Made by a program: the position numbers and the translations under genes. A DNA stretch of 64,000 nt from Eonycteris spelaea (lineage: Eukaryota > Chordata > Mammalia > Chiroptera > Pteropodidae), in the NCBI GenBank assembly GCA_003508835.1, contig PUFA01000021.1:6550501-6614500 (forward strand), written 5' to 3'. The notes beneath the pieces are model-generated. The model saw only the letters and a list, made by a program, of their open reading frames with translations. It was not told where the DNA came from and did no database searches. Shown here piece after piece: positions 46,765 to 59,899 of the stretch (position 1 is its first letter; every line of letters starts with the position of its first letter).

Positions 46765-47200
46765 TAAGTGTATCCGTTATCTCTTTCTCCATTCGTGCTG
46801 CGTAACAAACCTTACACAACATAAGGGCTTAAAGCAACGGCCAAGAGTCTCGGCTTCTGAGGGTGTTGGTGGCCTCACTAGTCTTGCTCGCTGTTTATGA
46901 CAGGCTGCTGGGTCATTCAGGGGCCCACCAGTGAGAGCAGCCTCATCTGGGAAAAGTTAATTTTGCTCCACGGGATTCCTTAGCAGCAGGCTGTCTCGGT
47001 CTTGTTCTCACGGTGGAAGGGCTGAATTCCAAGAACCTGAAATAACGTACCCCAGGCTTTCTGGTCCTAGACAACACACTGTCACAAAGTTGTTTCCATC
47101 TCATTCCCTTGGCTGAAGGAAGCAGCGTTTAAGGGGTGGGTAAAACGGACGTCGCCTTTTGTCGCGAGAAGCTGCAAAGTCACAGTGAAAGGGAAAAAGG
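46765..47200 (-). mobile_element. MaLR-like LTR, antisense
   Basis: 'ctgcgtaacaaaccttacac' (46798), 'aagggcttaaagcaacggcc' (46823), 'gctgggtcattcaggggccc' (46907) and, near the end, 'gagaagctgcaaagtcacag' (47165) match the reverse of a MLT1/MaLR-like LTR ('gctgcgtaacaaattaccccaaaacttagtggcttaaaacaac'). No internal retroviral sequence follows, so it is a solo LTR. Confidence 0.65.
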
Positions 47201-48320
47201 TACAAAGAAACTATTCAGTTGAGTCATTAGTGGAATCAGAGTCCTTCACCATCCGAATGCTAAATTTTCACCACCATTGTTTTAGGTGAGGTAGACACTT
47301 TTCAGTAAGGATACAGAGAATAATAAACTGGACTCTGTGCGCAAATATTCCATATATAAGACACGACTCTAGGTGAAATAGGGTGATAAAGAGAAAAAAA
47401 TAATACAGGTGAAGATCTTTGTGGAACAAAATACCTTTACTGACACTTTTTAATATCGAAGTGATAATTTGATAGGCCTTATAAGTAGCATTGACATGGA
47501 TACTAGAAAAACAACTTTAAATTAGAATTATTAGATTGTTTATTTCAATAATCAATTTGATACTCTGGTTCAATTTCAAAAGACTAAATATGGAGGGGTG
47601 GCTATGACTTAGATCTCTTAAAATTATTTATTACTCAGTTTTTCTTGTTAAACGATGGTTATTTTGCTTTGTTATTCTAATTCATTAGACCAATGTTGAA
47701 GAAACAGAGATGATCATTATAAATATTTCTCAGCTATAAGACCAGGACACTCTTTCTGGACAGATTAAAGAATTATGACAAATATATATATTTTAGATGA
47801 GTAAAATATATATATATAGTTTAGAAGTGGGCTCAGGGGCTTATTATATTAATTGAATCTTACATGATTATTGGAGAGGCTGAGGAAGAGAAGATTAAAA
47901 GCAGAACTTGGGAAGTCAGAGGAGTTATAAAAGGGTCAAATTGAAAAGCCACTGATGTAGAGCACCAGAGTGGAACTGAGTAAAGGCTGCTGGTCGAGAA
48001 GTCAGTCGGCATTTGGTCAGGCTGATTCCGCTGTGTGTCTGCGCCCGAAGTTCTGGCTGTGGGCTGGCTGTCACTGCTGGTCAGCAGTGCGAGCCGGGAA
48101 TCAGAAAAGGGCACAGCGTGGGCAGGAGCGAGAACAAGCAGGAAGGAGCCTGCTGGCACCTCTGCTTCTGCCGCATCAGATTTCAACGGCATCCTCTAGT
48201 GACAACCCCTGTTTCACCTGCTAATTGCGAATGTTATGCAGATCCTGGAATCTTCAGCCTGGAATCTTCCAGGGGAGGCATTTGGATAACAGTTCCCGAT
48301 AAACCAGCTCCAGGCAAACG
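47201..48320. other. Unassigned DNA
   Basis: 47201-47960 is AT-rich, with an ATATAT run at 47779-47819. 47960-48320 is GC-richer, with overlapping open frames (84-128 codons, 47860-48399) lacking any domain; the frames end in the Tigger terminus. A near-tandem repeat of 'cctggaatcttc' lies at 48244-48272. Confidence 0.45.
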
Positions 48321-48324
48321 ACGT

Positions 48325-48424
48325 TGGAAAAATGGTCCCGATAGACTTGCTCAATGCAGGGCTGTCACAAACCTTCACAGTGTCTATGAGGCGCAATAAA
48401 ATAAGGTGTTCCTGGATTGTCAGG
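48325..48424 (+). mobile_element. Tigger-type DNA transposon 3' terminus
   Basis: 'gatagacttgctcaatgcag' (48340), 'ggctgtcacaaaccttcaca' (48360) and 'aggcgcaataaaataaggtg' (48390) match the 3' end and terminal inverted repeat of Tigger elements ('cgatgcagggttgccacaaaccttcaa...gcgcaataaaacgaggtatgcc'). Only the terminal 100 bp is clear; no transposase remains. Confidence 0.75.
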
Positions 48425-50790
48425 CCGGTTTAGCCAGAATCCCTCCTGGCCTCTGGGGTTTCCACTTGGTCATTTTCCATCCACTGGCCTGCTTCCTGCT
48501 TAAAACCCAGAATTGAGCCCAGTTATATATTGAGAAATTCCCCCCTCTTGCAAGAGGTCATGAGTAAAATTTTAAACCTCTTTTAACCCTTAACAGTTCG
48601 TGAGTACAATATGTGCTCTTTAACTGGATGATATAGTAACTTGTGGATAGACAACATTATGTATCCCATAAAAAAGGGTGAACCTTAATGTAAAAGATGG
48701 ACTTCAGTTAACAATTATGTATCAATATTGATTCATTGGTTGTAATAAATGTATCACAATGCAAGATGATAATAATAGGGAAATATGTATAGGGGTGGGG
48801 AGGAGTATGTACAGTAAATCTCTGTTTTCTGTAAATTTAAAACTGTTCTGTAACATAGTGGTTTCATTGGCTTCCCTGGGGAGGGCTGGAGAAGGAGCCA
48901 GTGGAGGTTTTGACCTGTAGCTAAACAGAGGATATTTATGCACCTGACATGTAGATGCTGCGTAAGCAATTGGAGCTGGATTTCAGAAGAGGGTGCTTAG
49001 TTGGAGCTGAGTACGCAAGGGTTATTTAGAGCAAAGGCAATAAATAAAATCTCAAAGTGTGACGTCATAGAGGGAAATAAATGAAAAACAGGATTAATCC
49101 CCAAACAAGCCCAAATTTGGAAATTGGGGACATTATTAGAAGCAGGAAAATTATTTGCTTTTATAGATAATCTTGACCTGAGAAATGAGAGGAAAATGAG
49201 GATGGGGTATCAGAATGTAGCACTGCTTACGTGAGACTTGGACCTCAGATATTCTTTTAGTTGAAACAGGAAAAACCGTATTACCCTCTGCAGCCCGGTA
49301 GAGTCCCACCGATGCACCTGTCCAGAGTGATCCTGTGATACATGCCTGATGTGCTCGAAAGTCAGTCTGAACCTTTCTCTGTTTTCCAACCCTAATAGAT
49401 TATTTTAGCCTAAAGAGACACACAGCAATCAAAGCTTGTCTTAAGCTTTCTTTTTTTTTTTACTCTCAAGAACTCACTCCTCTTTCACGTTCTTCAAATC
49501 GCCACCTGAAGGAAATGATTGGTAGCTGACTCCCTTAGTAAGCTCTGATTTAATAGCTTTTCGTTCGCTCTCTACATAGTTTTACCGTTTTGACAAGAGC
49601 AACTAAAAGTGTGTGAATTGTGTGCATAGTGCTTTAAAGGAATTTGATGGATTCACTTATTAGCTTATGAAATAATACATTTCCAATAACAATATCCTTA
49701 GATATATTTTAAGAGTCTATATTATATCTTTTATGTGATTCGATTTGCTTGTACTTAGCTCTCTCAAGTCATGGTTACAATTTAATTATTGCAAGGACAG
49801 TATACAAACAGTTCACCTCGAGTGACCTATGTGGCAATAACAGTAAGCAAAAAAACCCCCCACAGTTAAATAAATATTCTAGTAATCAAGTTCTTTAAAG
49901 CAAACACTAGTATTTCAAGGTTTTAAGACAATACATAGACCTTTGAATTATTAAAAAAAATAAGTATTGTAATATTACAGATAGTTTCTTTTTCTCATTT
50001 CGTTAAAAGGCTGACACAGGAACTTAATTTCATGGCAACATGAAACATAGGTTGCACTTAAATATTATTTTATAACTTGTGCACAACAGATACAAGAGGT
50101 ATTTCTTATCCTCCCTCTCTAAATCGTGTGAAATACTGAAGACAACATGTAGTATTTTCAAAACCAGTTGCCCTATTTTTTTCAACTGTTTGCAAGTTTC
50201 CTGGAAAACAGAACAAACAAAGAAACAGTGTATTCTCTAGATTTAACAATTCTTTTTTAATTCAACTTAAGCCAAAGATATTTGGAATTTCTGAGAAATT
50301 ATTTCCACATTGCTTGGACGACATCTTGAAATTGTCTTTAGATACAATATAGATGCCATTGGCTGGCCATTTTCAATAGAAATGTCAATGAAATAGAAGA
50401 AATAGAAGTAAGATTGACATAAGAAGGGGCATTCATGGCAAATGAGGAATCGAAGATTGCACGCGATTTTTTAATCTGCAAGCCATTCCGCTTTAGAGTT
50501 GACTAACAACAGACTGTGTTGTAACGAGAGAGGATGCCCTGTGAAATAAGGAGCGTGTGAAGGATGAAATCTCCTCCAGCAGCATGAGGGCCGTGCGGGG
50601 ATGCGGTGGAAAATGGCATGGTCAGGGCACATCGAAGGTTCATGGTGGTCGGAGAGCATAGTGTAGGGGTGCCAAGCCGTTGTGCTTCACGCTGTCACTC
50701 CAGCAACGGCCTGCCTGTAGCATATAGGTGGTGGGGTCACTTAGGACTGGAGTTTCGGGTGTGCAAATAAGGGAAGAAGAGAGGAAAATA
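48425..50790. other. Unassigned DNA
   Basis: No gene or repeat family was recognised. A C6 run after A-rich DNA lies at 49852-49862, and a T11 run at 49451. Confidence 0.45.
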
Positions 50791-50794
50791 TGTC

Positions 50795-51255
50795 GGAGGT
50801 CTGCAGTCATTTTCTGTGGCTGCCGTAACGAATTACCACAACTTGGTGGCTTAAAACAATGCAAACTTACTCTCTCACAGTTCTAGAGTTCAGAAGCCTC
50901 GTACCAGTTTTGCTAAAGCTGAAAATCTAGCTGGTGGCAAGTTCGCCCTCCCTTCTATGGGGAAGGTTTCTCATGCTTATTCCAGGTTCTGATGGCTCCA
51001 GGCATTCCTTAGCTGGCCGTGGCATCGTTCTCATCTCTCTGCCTTTCACATCTCCTTCTCCTCTCTGAGTGTCACGTCTCCGTCTACCTTTCTCTTGGAA
51101 AAATACACGCTCGTGCGTTTAGCGGTCACGTGGCTAATCCGGGTCAGTTCTCCAGCTCAAGATTAATTTTCTTGGCAAAGACCCTTTCCCCAAATAAGGT
51201 AACATTTCCAGAGATTTGGACCTTATCACATTGAGGGCCATTATTAGCCTAGACA
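50795..51255 (-). mobile_element. MaLR (MLT1/MST-like) LTR, antisense
   Basis: 'ggctgccgtaacgaattacc' (50818), 'ggtggcttaaaacaatgcaa' (50845), 'tctcacagttctagagttca' (50873), 'tctgatggctccaggcattc' (50987) and 'cccaaataaggtaacatttcc' in part (51189) are an ordered match to the reverse of MLT1/MST LTRs. A solo LTR. The 71-codon plus frame (51019-51234) is inside it. Confidence 0.8.
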
Positions 51256-51369
51256 GGATAACTTTGAAAAGAGTTGGTTTCAATAATAAATATATGATGG
51301 ATCTCAAGTTAGATAAAAAAGGAAGAAGGTGGCCGATGCCTGGAGAAGCCAGTTGTTAATAGTATCATT

Positions 51370-51600
51370 AATGTATTGAGGGAACTAAAAAACAGGCTCA
51401 AAACTATACAGACTATTTTAATTTATGTGAAAAATGAATAAATACCAATATATGTAGACCCAACTATAAAACGTCACACAAATATATGAGCAATGATTAT
51501 TTCTTGTTGGTGCCGTTAGGGTGATTTTTATATTTATTTAGTTTTCTCCGTATTTACCATAAACAAAATTAAATTTTTAAACAGCTGGCGTTATTTTATC
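51370..51600 (+). mobile_element. Possible LINE-1 3' end
   Basis: 'ccgttagggtgatttttata' (51513), then 'tttagttttctccgtattta', resembles the repeat line 'gggtgatttttattttcttctttatacttttctgtatttt' found near 3' ends of old LINE-1. Weak. Confidence 0.35.
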
Positions 51601-53100
51601 TCATACATGAAGAATTTTGACTCCTGATGGAATCAAATAGTATTAAATTAAAATATTGGGAATAAAATATTGCATTGTGTATCAAGCCAGAAACAGTTCC
51701 CATTTAACCGAGGTCTGTGTCTTAAGTTAGAACAACAGTAGCTCCTTAAACATAAGAGTTTGTCACTCTAGGATAAAACGCCATGCAGTCCTGACCACCT
51801 GTGGATTTGAACATCAATAATCAGATAGTAGAGGGAGCCTGGCCTTAACCTTGTCAAGAGCTTGGCAGTTTGTTTTTCCTGCTTAAATCCTTCTTGATTG
51901 CTGGTAGACATCATTCTTCAGCTTCCGCTTGATCTCAGTGGGAGTCTCTGACTTGAGCTTAGGTGGTGGTTATAAAGCACCTAAAACTCTATAGATGAAA
52001 AGGATATCGATGCAAAACACTAATAAGCACTATAATGATGAGTAGTCTAAGCACCGAGATGTTTGCTGTCATCAGTAACTGGGAATAGGTGCTTTGAATA
52101 TAAAACTGTCAAAAACACGTAGTTTGGGAAGCGTTTTAGAAAAGTTAGTAAAAAGGCATTGCCTTGAAGTGTTGTTAGTTTAATTCTTTTTTAAAATCTG
52201 GAAAGAAATTACACAATGACCTAAAGCAAGCAAACAGAATAAGAATGGTAATTTGGAGCCATATCGATTCAAGGGAATGGAATTGAATGACAAAAGTCTA
52301 AGTCAGGTAAAAGACAACATAATTAAACTGATCTCCATGGAGACATAGAAGATGGATTTTAGTGAAGATCATTATTAACGTGCTATGTTGAGAAAAACGA
52401 CAATTGCATTAGCATGTAACTCCATCATTATTATATATTGATGAAATTAATCTGTTTGCCTTTCAAAGATGGTACATATATACTTAATGTCTGCCATTTA
52501 GATTTTTCATAACAAGAAAAATATTTGCACTCCTGATTTTGTAGGCATCATGTGGTCATAATGCAGACAGTAGCCACAGACTAAACTGTCAGCACTCACA
52601 TCAGTTTTTCAGTGTATTATTGCCCTTCGAGTTTCTTATTTGTTGTTTCACAAAATGTCAGCAGAACCTCAAAGCGACAGTGTTCTCATTACTTTTAAAT
52701 AAAATGAAGAGCGTGTTCTGATCATACACTGTGGGTGCTTATCTCTAAATTTATTGACATTTTAAATTCAAATGTCAAACTTAATAATGATACAAGAGAA
52801 TGTTTTCATAATGAATAGAATACAGGAATTTTTGAAAGCAGATTGTGGTCAGTGGGTTAATAAAATGCAAAAACTTGGGGATGACTTTGGACAATATAGT
52901 TTTGTATAAAATTTTCAGAAACATAAATTCTGCTTTTAACAAAGAACTGTAGCTTACTCAATTACTCCTACCCAGGTAAATGATCTCTAAAATGACGTGG
53001 CTGCATGAAATCACTGTTACTTATTGCTGGGTGAGGCAGAAAGATACTAACACATCAGATATTTGAAGGAGGAAAAGGATTTTTACCTACATTTATGGTG
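51601..53100. other. Unassigned AT-rich DNA
   Basis: No gene or repeat was recognised. Confidence 0.45.
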
Positions 53101-53107
53101 ATGGCTG

Positions 53108-53260
53108 TACTTCTCAAAATTTCCATGTAGAAATACCTGGGGGATCATGTCTCAGGTTCCGTAAGTCTGGGATGAGCCTGAAGACTGACTCTTCAGTTCC
53201 AACAAACTCCCAGGGAAGGTTGCTGCTGCTCATTCAGAGACCACAGTTTTGAGTATCAAG
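53108..53260 (+). mobile_element. MER5A-type hAT-Charlie element
   Basis: 'tacttctcaaaatttcc', 'ctcaggttccgtaagtctgg' (53151), 'caacaaactcccagggaagg' (53200), 'ttgctgctgctcattcagag' (53220) and 'accacagttttgagtatcaa' (53240) match MER5A end to end, in order ('gttctcaaactt...gattcagtaggtctgg...aacaagctcccaggtgatgctgatgctg...gaccacactttgagaacc'). Length about 150 bp, near the family's usual size. Non-autonomous, with no coding capacity. Confidence 0.87.
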
Positions 53261-53944
53261 GCCCCACAGTGCATCAGGGCCAGCTGTCTTTGCTGACCAG
53301 AGTTGTCATCAGACATAAAAAGCATGGCCCTGAAAGCTTACGTCTCGAATGCGTGTTGAAGAACGTTTGTAGTCAGTATGGAGATCCTGCAGACAAAGTT
53401 CACAAAAGCGATCTACTTAATGATCAGATTAAATGTTTATTCTTAGCTGTAATTTCTCGATAATTGATTCCCGCCCCCTGCCCCGAATCCATTTAAAATA
53501 ATGCCACTGATAGAAATAAATGCAGTCCAAAAATTTTAAGGGAATAGATGCTTTCTGTTGCTTTAGAGTGCATGTGTTTAGGTGTGAAAAAATAAGACGT
53601 TTCCATTCAACACCTGCCAGGTATAAGCTGGGCGATGCTAGGCATCAATTAATTTTTTTTTCTCTCCTGGAAATTGGGGGGTAAAAAACAGATTATTTGT
53701 AGTTTTTTTTTTTAAATGGTCAAATGCATCTTTTTAAGTTGCACCAATGCAAATGAAATAAGCGTTTTTAGTATTTAAAACTGTTGTGGGAATCAATCAC
53801 TAAAACTGATTTTAAAATGTCCCTGAAGGTGCACAAGTACAAGATACCATGGTGGTGACATTTGGGATGCTGGCAGGCAAATACTGATACATATGTGAGA
53901 AGGTAGATTGCTTTGTAATAAAATATAAGAAGTAAATCCGTCAG
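53261..53944. other. Unassigned DNA
   Basis: No gene. The plus open frame at 53269-53463 (64 codons) has no domain. A T9 run lies near 53703. Confidence 0.45.
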
Positions 53945-54160
53945 AAACAGACAGTATAGCAGAGTTGTGAAAAGTGTGAATTGGCTTCGTGTCTTCGGGC
54001 AGATCATTTCTCTTCTGTGCCTCAATTTCCTCATCTGTAAAACAGGGGGGTACTTATGCTGGCCTCAGAGGATCGTTCTGAATATAAATACATGTAGAAA
54101 AACTAGTCACAGTGCCTGGGAGACCATAATTTCTCAGTAATGGTTCGCTATTATTATCTG
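53945..54160 (+). mobile_element. MIR SINE
   Basis: 'agtatagcagagttgtgaaa' (53952), 'gggcagatcatttctcttct' (53998), 'gtgcctcaatttcctcatct' (54018), 'gtaaaacaggggggtactta' (54038) and 'cacagtgcctgggagaccat' (54108) give a nearly complete MIR. The clearest MIR in the window. Confidence 0.88.
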
Positions 54161-55505
54161 GAGTTTTGCTAAAATTAAATGATCTTTGCCAAGGATCCAT
54201 ATTTCCAATTAATATTTGGGCGTGTCGGCTGGGTTATTTAATAGGCCCTTGAAAATCATTGTGTTCAAGCCTGTAATTATGGGGTTCAGCATTAGTACTC
54301 TTCTCTACATGTTAGCTGTCAACAACCAACCAAGAAAACCTTTGGCCAAGCAAAGCTGTTCATTAGAACTAACTCTATGATGGAGAATACTAATTCAGTA
54401 GAATCTCAATATAGTCTTAGATTGGAGAGTTCAGGGGAAGATGCTGCTATTGACTGAAAGGTGGGAAACTGATTGGGAATGGACAGAGTTCGTGATGGGA
54501 TCATTTGGGATTGACGGATAAGGATGGAGAAAGGGAGGTTAAAGTGAACCATGATACAGAAACTTGTCTGATAAACAAGCCCTTTGCCCATGGGAATGAT
54601 CTATTGTCTAAAAAAGAGAGCTGCTGGCTCAGATGAAAAACTACCTCTATAAATTAGTTTTTCAAAATTTATAACGCAAACAGTGAAGGCCGCTGTATCA
54701 AAATGTAATTATCTGCAATGTCTCCTATGGGAAGTGGGGTGGGTTATTTAAGTATCAAACCATACAGGATAAATTATAATAAAACTCATTAAGATTCTTC
54801 TAACATTGTCTCGCCCCAGTGATCCCCTCGCCTCACACCAGGTCCTCTCGTCTCTCTCCTGCTGGCGCAGACCAGGTTCATCCAAGGGCACCTTCAGACG
54901 AGCACCGCCAGCTTATCAGAGCACTCATGTAGTCAGGCCATCCTCCCCTAAAGAGGGGCTGGGTGCTGAAATTTTATAGCAGCTTCTGAACAAATTAGAT
55001 TTTTCTCTAGATAGTGACACAGCCATGTCATGTCGGCCACGTCAAAACGTTAGGAGAATCTCTAATAATATTCCTAGGTGGAGACGATGGTGGAGAGGGA
55101 GGGCAAGAGATACGCAGCGAGCGCGGTGGGAGGAAGTAATCTATTCAAAATGAAGTTGACACTTCCAGAAAAAGCTTTTAGGTACAGGTAGGGCCTGAGT
55201 GTGTTGGAAAAATTTGTCCTTGCAGATTGACTGTGGTGTCACTTTCCTAAGGTGCATTCAGGAACGCCCTCAGGCTGTGAGTCGGGACCCAGACTCACAG
55301 GGAGTCATCCCCAGCACATTAGGAAGTGTCCAGAAAGTAAAGAATCATCTAGGACTAGGAGCCCAGTGGAATTTTCCACCCCTAGGGAGAAGGCTGTGAT
55401 GTCTCCCACCCTGTGTAGGTCTGTGTAGGAACTTGTATCATCTACAGTCATTACCTGCATCAAGGGAATTAGTATGTTTTCCTGGGTCTATTGCTTGGTG
55501 ATTGA
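54161..55505. other. Unassigned DNA
   Basis: No gene or repeat was recognised. 54800-54960 and 55080-55130 are GC-richer. Confidence 0.45.
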
Positions 55506-55509
55506 GCAG

Positions 55510-55565
55510 GTGTGTGTGTGTGTGTGTTTACGTGTGTGTGTTTATGTGTGTGTTTGCATGTGTGT
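55510..55565. repeat. (GT)n microsatellite
   Basis: GT units with TTTA/TTTG interruptions. Confidence 0.93.
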
Positions 55566-58045
55566 AATAATAAATTGGTGCATATAATAGAAGAGGGGAA
55601 TGGAGCCAACATTGGATCCCTAGGATTTGTCTTGGAAAACTGGATGATTCACAGAATAAGATGAAAGTAACGAAGGAGAACTGATCCACTCATGTCAGTG
55701 TTGGACTTATAAACCTTGGACGATTTAAGATCAGCTGTATTGATAACTGTAACTAAGATTACAGGTATCCTTCTTAATTGCTATGTATTTAACCTTTGAT
55801 TAAAATTTATCCACTGTATAAATAAATAACAAACTCTCAAATCATTAATTTCTATATGGAAATGTGTAATACCAGATTTATCATTTTTTTTAAATAAGAT
55901 TTCTTCTTATGAGTACAAGCATAGGGAGAAGAAAGTCATTCATTTGACTCCTGAAAAACATCTTAGAGAGAAAAAGATAGAAGTTGGGTTTCCCGGCTCT
56001 CGGTAAGACCTTGTTAATAACCTGTAGTGGTTTGAACTTTGTGCTGTGAGCAGTACTGTTTGGCTGTGTTCATATCATCCTTGTCTGACAATTACTTGAC
56101 ACTTAATACAGGACAGTTTAGAGCTATATTAAGAAAAACTTTTTAAAAATAAGGGCAGAAGAATAATTCTAAGTTTGGCTTATTGCATATTTAAAACCAT
56201 GAAATGCTGTTTAATAATGCAGAGATGCTAAAGTTAGAATGTTGAAAACAGTCTTCCCTGTATCACTGCAAACTTGATGATACTGCACACAAAGCAAGTG
56301 TGTATGATTTAGGAAGCCAATTGTATGCGAAATAAATATACATAAATTGTTATTAAAGACGTTTTGGATTATAATTCTCCAATTTGTTGCTTAAACACAT
56401 AAAATTCTCAGCCATGATAGTTTTGTTACTTTTTTCCATTTATATTCATTAGAAAGAAAAAAAGAAAAGAAGTTGTCTTCATTGACTGAAGTCTTTAAAA
56501 TGATGAGGTTCTAATTTTACTATTGGGTTAGAAAATAGGGTAGATTTTTTACATATAGGGATATGTAAAAATGGGATAATGGGATGAGGGCCAATAGTCA
56601 ATTTAAGCAGAAAAAAATTTAAATGCATTATTTATACTGATTTTTGATAAAACCACTTTAATTTTTGAATCATAGAGACAAAAAGTTTTATATTGGTTAT
56701 TGATGCAACTATTAATTTTGGGAAAATATTAATATTACAGTTCACTTTGCCAAGGTGGCATAGAAATGAAATAGTGGTCATTGGCTTTAAATGATATTTA
56801 AAAAAGACCTACAAAAGATTGCTGTTGATTTCAAAAAAGACACTTTGGAAGGCTCTATATATTTAATATGTTATGTTGCTTTTACTCTTTCTGCAGTTGT
56901 GATTGTAGTTGTTTTCAGAGCCAGCTTTGAAACTTATTTCTCACATTCATCATTTTCAGAAAATTAAAATAGTAGATCCTAATTTTAGAGAATTTAGAAC
57001 ATAGAGAAACATAAACATTAAAACTATCAATAAAATGTGTTTGTTAGATATAATAGCTGTTAACATATTCATATATTTCCTACCAATATATTTTGCTAAC
57101 TACTCTTATTAATACTTCATATATAAAAGATATGTTTTGTATGTGTAGATACGTATATTTGTGTGTATATACATAATTATACATATGTTATATATAATTT
57201 GGATCATAGTACACATATATCCTGCTCATATTAACATTTTACACATCTTTTTAAGTGACTGCATTATCTAAGACCATTTATAACTAGACTTATAGGTTAA
57301 TTCTGAGATTTTTTTCTATGTAAAAATTGAGGTCTGTATTCTGAAATATTCATATTTCTGCATATTTCTTATTATTTCATTAAGACCACATTGTATTTTG
57401 AAGGTTGCAGTAAATTTTGCTGAGTGATAACAAAAGATCTGTCCTCTTCGGTCTTATGTTATTAAAAAAGTATACAATGATTTAAAATGTGACAGCTATC
57501 CAATGGCCTGTAGGGAAGATTCAGGTGAATCCCAAGTTGGCCAGTCCTGACATGACATGAGCAACTGAAATAGCTCTAACAGAAGCCACCTTCAGACTCT
57601 CGATGTGAGAAGAATAAACCCTGACTATTTTAGGCCATTTTTAGTCGGGTCCTCCATTTCTTGCCTTTTGTCTTTTTATTTATTATGCAATTTGAATTAT
57701 TTATAACTCTTACAAAGATGCTTATTAGTTGGGGCATATTCTTTTCATTATTCAATGTGAAATAATAAACCTTATTTGGTACGAAGTCTAATGAATCGTA
57801 TCAACTTTCCTGGTAGAGAAAACAACTTGGTTGGAAGGTAAGCATAATTTTTCAGTGGAAAAGTAAATGTTCTCCAGTATCTTTTAAACCATTTAAAAGT
57901 ATTTTTTGAAATAGAACTTTCAGAAGTATTTTGGTTAGATGTGTAGACTCCTAAAGCTGGCTGCTCTTTAGATAACCTTTCTCTTTGGGGATTTTAAACT
58001 CGAGGGTAATACTGAGCAAGAGATGAGGAATGATCAATATAAGAA
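55566..58045. other. Unassigned AT-rich DNA
   Basis: No gene or repeat family was recognised. An AT/GT low-complexity tract lies at 57110-57205. Confidence 0.45.
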
Positions 58046-58048
58046 TAG

Positions 58049-58130
58049 AAGGAAGGGAAGGGAAAGGAAAGAAAGGGAAGGAGGGAAGGAGGGAGAGAGG
58101 GAGAGAAAGAAGAGAGAGGAGAGAGTCAAA
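58049..58130. repeat. Purine (GGAA/GGGA/GA)n tract
   Basis: About 80 bp of pure A and G on plus: GGAAG units passing into GAGA units. Confidence 0.92.
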
Positions 58131-59775
58131 GAGACTGAAATTAAAGGACCATGATTACAGCGTTTCTGAAAATGTTATTGAAAAATAGTGTCTAGTAGTT
58201 TTCCCATTTTCTATCATATGTCGATCTTTAACTACTGCTATAAACATTTTTTCCAAGCCAAATTTCCCTTCTTATGGGAGGAAAATCCTCTCTTATCTTG
58301 GCCCATTAACATGTGTTAAGCCCAATAAATCCTTAATGCCAACAATTTACAATTGTACTGAGATCTGAAATTTTCAAATTTAAAAGAAGAGACATTCCCT
58401 GCTCTTGATGTGTTGAGGTGTGCTTCATTATAAATAATTTCTTGTCCTGATTTCTAGCTATCACAAGACATTATGTAATTCACCTGGAAAATGCAAAGAA
58501 CTAGATAACTGAGGACAAGGTGAGCTAAAAAGAAAAACAATTTACAGATTTGTTCATCACATTTTCCATATTTGGACAAAAAAAAAAACATTGTTGCAAA
58601 ATATTCCAGGATTGGTAAATTCTTTCTCCGAGCAATAGTGCCTTTCATATACTTTAGTTTTATTAATAGCACTAATTCCTATGAACTTCCTTCATGAAAA
58701 TTCTTACACTTTCCTCCTGTGATCTGGTCCGATTTCTATATGGATTTAAAATACCTCTATTGTCTCAAATCTCCTCTCTGGTGTTATTGTGGGTATCTTT
58801 CACAAAAATATAACCGGGTTTAGATCTTCTGAGTATCAGTTCCTCTGAAATTACATTTTCTACTCTCATAGCTAAAGAGCTTCTTCAGAAGCCAATACGA
58901 GCCCTGAAATGACTGTCTTCTGTGTCCCTCAGTTTCCTGTTTCTGAGTTTACCTGTATTCCCCCAAATATCTCAGCTTCATGAAAACAATAGTTAGGTCG
59001 ATCGTATTCCCATTGTGTCTCCTGTGTCACCTGAAAATTAATCATTCAGTAAGGATTCTCTGAATCTGTTTATGTGTTAATTAATTTAGAAATTGACAGC
59101 TCTTAATGAGAATTCCAAGAGTCATATAAATATTTTAATAGCCACTGATAGTTCTCTCACGAATCATATTCTCATTTCAATCCCTGAAGTTATCTGTCAT
59201 TCAAGTTATTTATTACATTTTTGGAGCTATTTCATGTAGGTGCATCTATAGATCTATGAATATGACATATACCTACTTATTTTGCATAAATGGGCACACA
59301 ATATTCATCTAAGAACATATAAAACATTTCATTTTAAAGGGTTTTATAAGTGTTTATCATGTGAATGAACTATACTTTCTATAAATAAATTGCCTCTAGT
59401 TTTGAGCTGTAGCTACTATATATTTTGCAATGAACATTTTCATATGTGTATTTTTACTTAATTAAAAAAATGACTACAAAGGTTGAAAGGAAAGTGCATT
59501 TTAAACTGTTGGGAGGTATTACTTAGCTTGGCCTCATTCTAGAAAGATTGACACATTTTATGTTTTCATTGCAGTGTCTGGGACTGTTGCTTTCCCAGCA
59601 ACCTTTCTAATATGATCTCTATTTTACTTAGTACTGTTTCTATTTTATTAACTTAGATACAAACAAACTCTTGATCCCTAGTCCCCAAATCTGCCCCTCA
59701 CAGCCATTCCTGTCTTGGTGAATGGCAACATCAATTGTACCAGAGTCTCTGTGTGGGAGTCTTGAGGCAGAATTT
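58131..59775. other. Unassigned DNA, possible LINE-2 trace
   Basis: 58700-59060 has pyrimidine-rich text and a closing line ('cccattgtgtctcctgtgtc', 59010) slightly like a LINE-2 3' end, but too weak to call. The rest is AT-rich with no recognised feature. Confidence 0.35.
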
Positions 59776-59779
59776 CTAG

Positions 59780-59880
59780 TCTTTGCTCTTAAAGAATTTC
59801 AACTGATTGGATGAGGCCCACCCACACCAGGGAGGGTAGTAGCTGTACATAAAGTCTACTGATTTAAATGTTGATCGCAA
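59780..59880 (-). mobile_element. LTR fragment, same family as 32385-32800
   Basis: 'caactgattggatgaggccc' (59800), 'acccacaccagggagggtag' (59820) and 'ctgatttaaatgttgatcgc' (59859) match the same part of the antisense LTR seen at 32650-32725, in the same orientation. Confidence 0.65.
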
Positions 59881-59899
59881 TTTAAAAAAAACAACTCAC

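Noticed and set aside
48243..48272. Near-tandem repeat of 'cctggaatcttc'
   Set aside because: Two imperfect short copies only; likely a local duplication with no evident role.
47860..48399. Overlapping 110-, 84- and 128-codon frames
   Set aside because: They lie in a GC-richer patch on both strands and run into a Tigger terminus. No domain.
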